The notes beneath the pieces are model-generated. The model had not been told where the DNA came from, did not search any database, and saw only the letters and a list, made by a program, of their open reading frames with translations. A program made the translations under genes and the position numbers. A DNA stretch of 30,411 bases from Poteriospumella lacustris (taxonomy: Eukaryota > Sar > Chrysophyceae > Chromulinales > Dinobryaceae), in the NCBI GenBank assembly GCA_008000375.1, contig SMOI01000365.1, positions 1 through 30,411 of the forward strand. Direction: 5' to 3'. Of this stretch, positions 25,337 through 30,411 are shown piece after piece. Position 1 is the stretch's first letter; each line of letters opens with the position of its first letter.

Positions 25337-28225
25337 ACCGGTGACCGGTGTTTGTGCGGCCCCGTGAACGAACGCCGCCTCAGGGGCCGCCGAGTGTACA
25401 TATGTCGATTTGCAGTTATTCGCATCTATCATTCGCTTAGACTTAGCACGCGCGCGTCTGCGCCGCGGGACAGCGACAGCACGCGATGCGCCGGTTATCC
25501 GCGCAGTGAGAGCGCTCATGGGTCTGAGTGGAGGCCAAGTCTTCATCGCCGACGCGGCTTGAAGTGCGGCCTCTGAGGTCCCATGGTGCCTCTTGCGAGC
25601 GCGAGAGAACGCGGCGCGATCGGCTGCGCGTCTCGTGTGGCGGGCGCCGCTCATCAAATATCGATTCTTTCCCACCCCCTCGTCGTTCTCCGTTTGTTCA
25701 CAGACACACGCGATGGCGCCCTCGCCGCAGGGCCAGTGATGCACGCTCTCGACACGTTGCTCGTCCCCGTCGCAGACGGAGCACGTAGTCCATGCCAGGG
25801 TCAGGGTACGTGTTTGCAGTGGGGCTCTGCGACAGATAGTCATCAGTCCGTTCGCTATAGGACACAGACTCCCAAACTGCCCAGCCCAGACACTGCATCG
25901 TTCCAACCCGCCGACGTTATGTGACCGTGTGGCGTCAATTCCCATCTATGGTGACCAGAAACAATGGTAACTGCTTTGAATTACTATGGTTGTGATGAAA
26001 AGCGGCGCAGTCATGGTGAAGAGTCCTACGTCCAGAATCCAGACGGCTTTGAGTGATCACGGTCCCTATGTTTCCAGAAGAATTTCAGTGGATTATGCTT
26101 TTCTATGAAGCCGCTTTGACTTAAACATGAATAGCTCCGGTCACTCGGTATTTTAGTTCATACGTTTGTCATCGTTAGGTGATTAATCTGGAAGAATTGC
26201 CGAATCTTGGCGATGAAAACCTCAGTCGTATGGATCTGCTTCCAACCGCCTCTGCAGCGTGACGTCGACAGAAAAACATCAGTTTCGCTCAGAAATTTTG
26301 GAAAAGCGCCATAACTTATGTCCTAGATATACTTTTATTCATTTGTGCAAAAAATACATTTTTCTATGCAATTTCCAACGAGTTCCATTCGAAAAACGTG
26401 CCAAAGTTTTGGTTTCAAGAAAGTTTTGTACCGGAAAACGACCAGAACTTTCGAACAGTCGCTCAGAAGAGTGTGAGTCAAGTCTTATTCGATGCATTTG
26501 GCGATTCTTCATCGATTGTGTCCATTTTCCCCTGTGAAGACGTGCGAACAGTCGTCAAAAGGTTCAAAACAGTCGGCAAATCTGGCGAGTCCACTGGCAA
26601 GACAGCTTTAGAGCGTCGGAAAAGCAACACCTGTGGGCCAGAAAGCGGTCAAACTGATGCAATATGGCTATTGCTGCTCCTATGATGCCTGCCCAAGCGC
26701 ATGGACAGTCGTGACGCGCATGTGGCAGTGGGGTATTGCCTTCGCCCTGCGCTTGCTCAGCGCGCCAGGTACCCCAGGCGTAGAGCTGCCCAACACGTCG
26801 AATGTGCACCAAGAGAGTGCGGCATCGTCAATACGCATAATTCAGTCTCTGGCACTGTTGTGATTGGTCTCTCCGCAAAAGTTGAAGGCATATCGGTGGG
26901 GAAAGAGCTCCTACGAGCGGTGTCAAGGTGCGCCGACGATGGACAATCCAGTGACGAGGTTCTCTCCAGCGCATCTACGAAGCACTGATGGCTGTTCCAC
27001 CTCCATCGTACGATTACCCCATACACCGTCACTCATCCAACATGATAGACGGAGAGTTACCACCAAAGATTCGACACAGAGACCCCGGAGACTGTCCAGA
27101 GTGCGCTCCACCATCGCCCTGGCCGCGAGTCATCCTGGTGCCTATCCCGATCCACACAGCAAACACCACCTCAAACACAATTTGACTTTCCGTATCAGCG
27201 AATGGTGATCGCCACCGATGGGTGAGGAGCATCCAATCTGCACCGCCCTCGACATCGAGTCTTGTCGAGTCGGTATCGCCGGGCTGGGCCACCAGAGCAA
27301 CCGTCGCCACTTCTGCAAAAGATAACTGTTACTACCGCTGATGATACCACCAATATCATTATTGTGCGTGGTGGGATCCTGATGCTCGACAGTAGAGTCG
27401 ACGACTGCCTACTCCTGCCACCCGAGACGGTCGAGGACGATCAACGGGTGCGCCGATGGAGCTGAATCTTGTTCAGAGAGGCAACCATCACAACAGATCC
27501 AACAATGAGAACGCATCCTTCGAGTAGTCGGAAGCAATTCATCTGTGGCTTTGAGAGTTCCCATAGTCGTCTGAACAAGAACGATGCCCCGACTTCGTCC
27601 GACGTTTCGATTCCTTTGAGATGACACCTGTTGAAGGGAAAACCTTCGGAAACAATCAATTGTGCATCTTGCCCTTGTCAATCTCATCGTCAGCCACTGT
27701 TTGTCCATCGCTAATGTGGATTGAACACGTCGATGGCATCACAGATGTTGATTTGACCCATGTGTGTGTTCGACGAAATCTGAAGTAGCGGTGATTCAGA
27801 TCCAACTAAAAGAATGGGACCCAAGCCTGTCAGACAGAGTCAAGCAAAGATGATATCGGCCCTGGCGGGAAGTCCTATTCGGCAGTCTAACGTTAACTAT
27901 TGGCCGTCAACCCATCGGTCCATCGATCGCGGCTCGCCGATGGATCGTCGATGGATCATCGATCCATCCACGTCGACCGTGTCGACGAGCGAGACGGCGC
28001 AGCGGAGAGAGCGCCGCCGCGGCAAAACTTGTAACGGTCACGCGCGTCATCGTCGTCGCGTCAAGGCGTGCGCGGAAAACGTAACGCCCGCGACGGTGGC
28101 GGTGGCGGAGAAATGGACGTGCGGCGACGAGACGTCCTGTCCACCGGACGAGAGGACCGCCAACGACGACCTACACCGAATTGGACACAACGCTATGCTC
28201 TACGGCCCTTGACATAGATAACGAC
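25337..28225. other. 2.9-kb gene-poor region with lower GC
   Basis: I find no convincing gene here. GC falls markedly from about 25930 to 27800, with an A/T-rich core near 26270-26410 containing long A and T runs. Plus-strand frames are short and without domains. Minus-strand frames carry several hydrophobic stretches, listed separately. The last 400 bp before 28226 return to high GC and contain repeated ATGGATC(A/G)TCGAT words near 27940-27970. The region may be a degraded mobile element, a decayed gene, or an intron-rich gene I cannot assemble. Confidence 0.5.
26560..27720 (-). pseudogene. Possible remnant of a membrane protein gene
   Basis: Four hydrophobic, helix-like stretches occur on this strand in shifting frames. 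They are near 27470-27540 (CVLIVGSVVMVASL), 27313-27386 (IMILVVSSAVVTVIF), 27130-27200 (IVFEVVFAVWIGIG) and 26640-26700 (AGIIGAAIAILH). The first two share a frame, broken by one TGA. The stretch before the first (ELSKPQMN) vaguely recalls the region before helix 2 in class C receptors. No splice model joins the pieces, and codon use is A/T-rich, unlike the neighbours. This could equally be chance. Confidence 0.2.
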
Positions 28226-30142
28226 ATGTCCGACGCAGACGATTTGTTCGGTTCCGACGACGAGGACGTCTCATCGGTCGACGACCTCGCCGAGCGAGTA
28301 CACGTCGCCGCGCAACAAGTGCTCACCAAGCTGCTCAGCCACGACATGAAGCCCAAAGTGCGATCGGTTGCGCCTTCCTATTGGGATAAGGTCGAAGCGG
28401 ACGGGAAGATGCTGGGAAAGCGTCTTCTACTGCTGCACTCCGGTGACGCCGCGAGTTCGATGGTGGGCGTTCTCGAGACCAAACTGGCGACGGCCGGATT
28501 CGACAGCATAGCCCTCGCTCCCTTTGCATTGGGGGAGCCTATTGAGGAAGATTACGACTGCATTGTGCTCGTTGATGTGCCATATGCCGCCGATGAGTCG
28601 GCGCTGTGGAGCCGGCGAATCGGCGAGCTGCAGCTGCGACATGGACGACGGCGTGTACTGATGCCCGGCGGCCTTCTGGTGTCGGTGAACACGGGCGGCG
28701 ATGTCGCCATCGACCAGTTACTGCACCCCCGCCAGTGGCAAAAGATCGACGCGGCGACGGCGGCGGGGGCGACGGTGGCGCTCTGGAAGAAGCGCGCGCT
28801 GCTGTGCAACGAGACGGCGGCGATCTACTGGACGAAGGACCTCTCCCAGCGCCCGCTCGAGAACGAGTGGGCGCTGCTTGAACAGCTTGCTGTCCCGCTG
28901 ACTGTGGCAGAGCGGGACACGGGGGCCTTCTCGGCCGCCCACCGCGCGCAGATCGTCGCGGCGCTGCAGCGGCACGGCGTCGTCCTCGTCATCTCGCTGC
29001 GCCGTCACGACGAGGCGCTCGACGAGGCCGCCTCCGAGCTCGTCACCGACATGCAGGAGACCCTGCAGCACTTGCAGGCGCGGTACGACATCGACCTGCT
29101 CTTCCCTCGCGCCGACCAGAACCTCGAGAACTTCCGCGAGCTGTCGCTGCGCGAGCACCGACGCTGCGACTTGCGGTCGACGCCGCGCCTGACGCGGCTG
29201 TGTCCACCGCCAGTGCGGGCGTCAACAGTGCCCACTGCGTCTGTAGCACAGAGCGCATCGCGCTGGACGTGGCCGGCGATAGACGTCACGTACCTGCAGC
29301 GCGATGCGGCGGCGGCGGCGCCGCAGGACGAGCACTCGCAGCGGCCGAAGGCCTTCGCCGTCGCGGTGCCCGACCCGTCGCAGCTGCGGACCAGCGTCCT
29401 CGACGAGCTGCGGCTGCACCCTGCGATGATTTCCGCTATCCACGAGACGCTGTGTCCCCGCAGCGAAGCCAGCGCCGGCAATTGGGGGCGCTGGAACTTC
29501 GAGGGCCCCGGGCCCGAGGCGCCGCAGACGATCGCGGTGGGCCAGCCGGGCGTCGTCTTCTCGTTCCCCGGCTGCACCGACCAGACGATCCACGCCGACA
29601 CGCCGCACCTCTTCGAAGTGCCCGTGTCTCCGCCGCTGGCGCCGCATTACCTCAACTACTTCCTGCCGATGCCCCGGCCGGTCGGCGCGACGCCGCCGCG
29701 GGACGAGGACTGTTTCGACTCGCTGGAGCCGGCCGAGGGCTCGGCGGGGGCCGTCCTGCACGGCCAGCGCGTCGGCCAGACGGCGTTCGTGCTGGGCTCG
29801 CACGGGCTGGACGTGACGAAGCGGGTGATGGCGGACGACGACATCGACGAGCTGCTGCGGCGGCTGGTGCGGCCACTGTACTTCCCCGGCGACGCGCTCG
29901 TCTTCGACTGCCGCATCTTGCACTTCGGCCTGGCGAACCAGCTGCCCCCGATGCCTAACGAGGTGCAGCGTCTCCCAACCGATTCGGACGAGAGGCAGCA
30001 GGCGGAGCGACAGTGGCGAGAGGGCGTCATCCGGGACGCGAGCCGCTGGCGGCCCATGGTCTACGTCAACTGCACCAAGGACTGGTTCCAGGACCCCAAG
30101 AACTGGAACGACCGACGCGCCATCTACCCGCCCAGCACGTAG
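28226..30142 (+). CDS. Phytanoyl-CoA-dioxygenase-like protein with N-terminal Rossmann-like domain
   Basis: This 638-residue protein ends in a 2-oxoglutarate/iron dioxygenase of the PhyH type. The iron site is visible: His456-x-Asp458 (TIHADTPHLF) and distal His566 in PGDALVFDCRILHFGLAN. Arg609 (RWRP) is placed to bind 2-oxoglutarate. The dioxygenase begins near residue 235 with the usual helix and strand (AALQRHGVVLV). Before it, residues about 62-195 show alternating strands and helices (RLLLLHSG, DCIVLVDVPY, PGGLLVSVNTGG) that resemble a methyltransferase-like fold, such as that of anamorsin, without a clear SAM glycine motif. The extreme N-terminus is acidic (DDLFGSDDED). A long insert (about 312-372) sits inside the dioxygenase part. 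The ATG at 28226 is the first in frame; the open frame upstream starts with TTG. The substrate is unknown. Confidence 0.8.
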   Translation: MSDADDLFGSDDEDVSSVDDLAERVHVAAQQVLTKLLSHDMKPKVRSVAPSYWDKVEADGKMLGKRLLLLHSGDAASSMVGVLETKLATAGFDSIALAPFALGEPIEEDYDCIVLVDVPYAADESALWSRRIGELQLRHGRRRVLMPGGLLVSVNTGGDVAIDQLLHPRQWQKIDAATAAGATVALWKKRALLCNETAAIYWTKDLSQRPLENEWALLEQLAVPLTVAERDTGAFSAAHRAQIVAALQRHGVVLVISLRRHDEALDEAASELVTDMQETLQHLQARYDIDLLFPRADQNLENFRELSLREHRRCDLRSTPRLTRLCPPPVRASTVPTASVAQSASRWTWPAIDVTYLQRDAAAAAPQDEHSQRPKAFAVAVPDPSQLRTSVLDELRLHPAMISAIHETLCPRSEASAGNWGRWNFEGPGPEAPQTIAVGQPGVVFSFPGCTDQTIHADTPHLFEVPVSPPLAPHYLNYFLPMPRPVGATPPRDEDCFDSLEPAEGSAGAVLHGQRVGQTAFVLGSHGLDVTKRVMADDDIDELLRRLVRPLYFPGDALVFDCRILHFGLANQLPPMPNEVQRLPTDSDERQQAERQWREGVIRDASRWRPMVYVNCTKDWFQDPKNWNDRRAIYPPST

Positions 30143-30411
30143 TGCCACCGTGGCTGCTGTAAGACCGTGGCTGCTGTTACAACTAACGCCGTGCATCAGT
30201 AGTAAACCGTTAAGACACCACCTCCGCCGCCACGTCGCCACGGCACCGACGGACCGACGGACCGCCGGCCAGCAGCCGTTTCAAATTTCGGACGCGTTCC
30301 TCCTGCACTCTCTTCGCACGCCTAAGTAAGAACGAATTTTGGCCGGCGGACGGACGCGACTCGGTGAGTCAGTCCTCTGCGACAAATGGCTGGGTTTGCT
30401 TGTTGGGTATT
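30143..30411. other. 3' flank at the window end, no supported gene
   Basis: This 269-bp stretch follows the dioxygenase gene. It contains a short GGACCGAC repeat near 30247-30265 and a duplicated GTGGCTGCTG just after the stop. I see no coding sequence. Confidence 0.55.

Noticed and set aside
25025-25945. A 306-codon minus-strand frame with a Cys-containing N-terminal part
   Set aside because: Its second half is the antisense of transporter exon 2, and the Cys pattern matches no domain I know.
27421-27490. An intron joining the first two hydrophobic segments of the low-GC region
   Set aside because: The GT-AG pairs of 61 and 67 nt that I tried here both break the downstream frame.
27814-28212. 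A 132-codon plus-strand frame starting with ATG, just before the dioxygenase gene
   Set aside because: It has no domain, overlaps simple GATGGATC repeats, and its composition is Arg/Ser/Thr-rich like random GC-rich DNA.

Overview
This window comes from a compact, GC-rich nuclear genome of a eukaryote, most likely a unicellular protist. The evidence is a Hub1/UBL5 ubiquitin-like gene, a SURP-CID splicing factor, a RING-H2 E3 ligase with an RNF115/126-type zinc ribbon, and spliceosomal introns. Two introns are clear and each is 61 nt long; a third, less certain one is 69 nt. All three have GT-AG ends and CTAAC/CTGAC-like branch sequences. Genes lie on both strands, mostly without introns, and are spaced 0.1-0.8 kb apart. 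I cannot assign the lineage: very short introns and high GC would suit several protist groups. No prokaryotic operon, CRISPR array or ribosomal RNA is visible.

Layout. 649-1848 (+) encodes a CHERP-like SURP+CID splicing factor. 2110-8132 (-) holds three tandem ferric-reductase/NOX-like flavocytochrome genes, here called A, B and C, whose 3' halves are a patchwork of nearly identical DNA. 8475-9743 (+) is a glycosyltransferase-like protein. 10012-12577 (-) is a large unrecognised protein with one probable 69-nt intron and one unresolved frame change. 13169-18544 (+) is a 1791-residue protein that appears to join a degenerate ubiquitin-specific-protease fold to TPRs, a charged coiled coil, an FG/LG-rich low-complexity region and a C-terminal KH domain. 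18847-19068 (-) is Hub1/UBL5. 19489-21111 (+) is a WD40 protein, possibly DCAF4-like. 21207-22737 (-) is a two-exon RING E3 with a predicted myristoylation signal. 23575-25336 (+) is a two-exon EamA/SLC35-type transporter. 25337-28225 is a lower-GC stretch without a convincing gene. 28226-30142 (+) is a phytanoyl-CoA-dioxygenase-type protein with an extra N-terminal Rossmann-like domain.

Themes. Two genes concern pre-mRNA splicing (CHERP-like, Hub1). Three concern ubiquitin (the RING E3, the possible CUL4 adaptor, the pseudo-deubiquitinase). Genes here are probably independent units, with divergent promoter regions at 8133-8474, 12578-13168, 19069-19488 and 22738-23574. The most novel observations are the pseudo-USP/TPR/KH fusion and the mosaic reductase cluster, in which otherwise near-identical copies differ by a sharply bounded 27-nt block that makes or breaks the NADPH-binding glycine motif.
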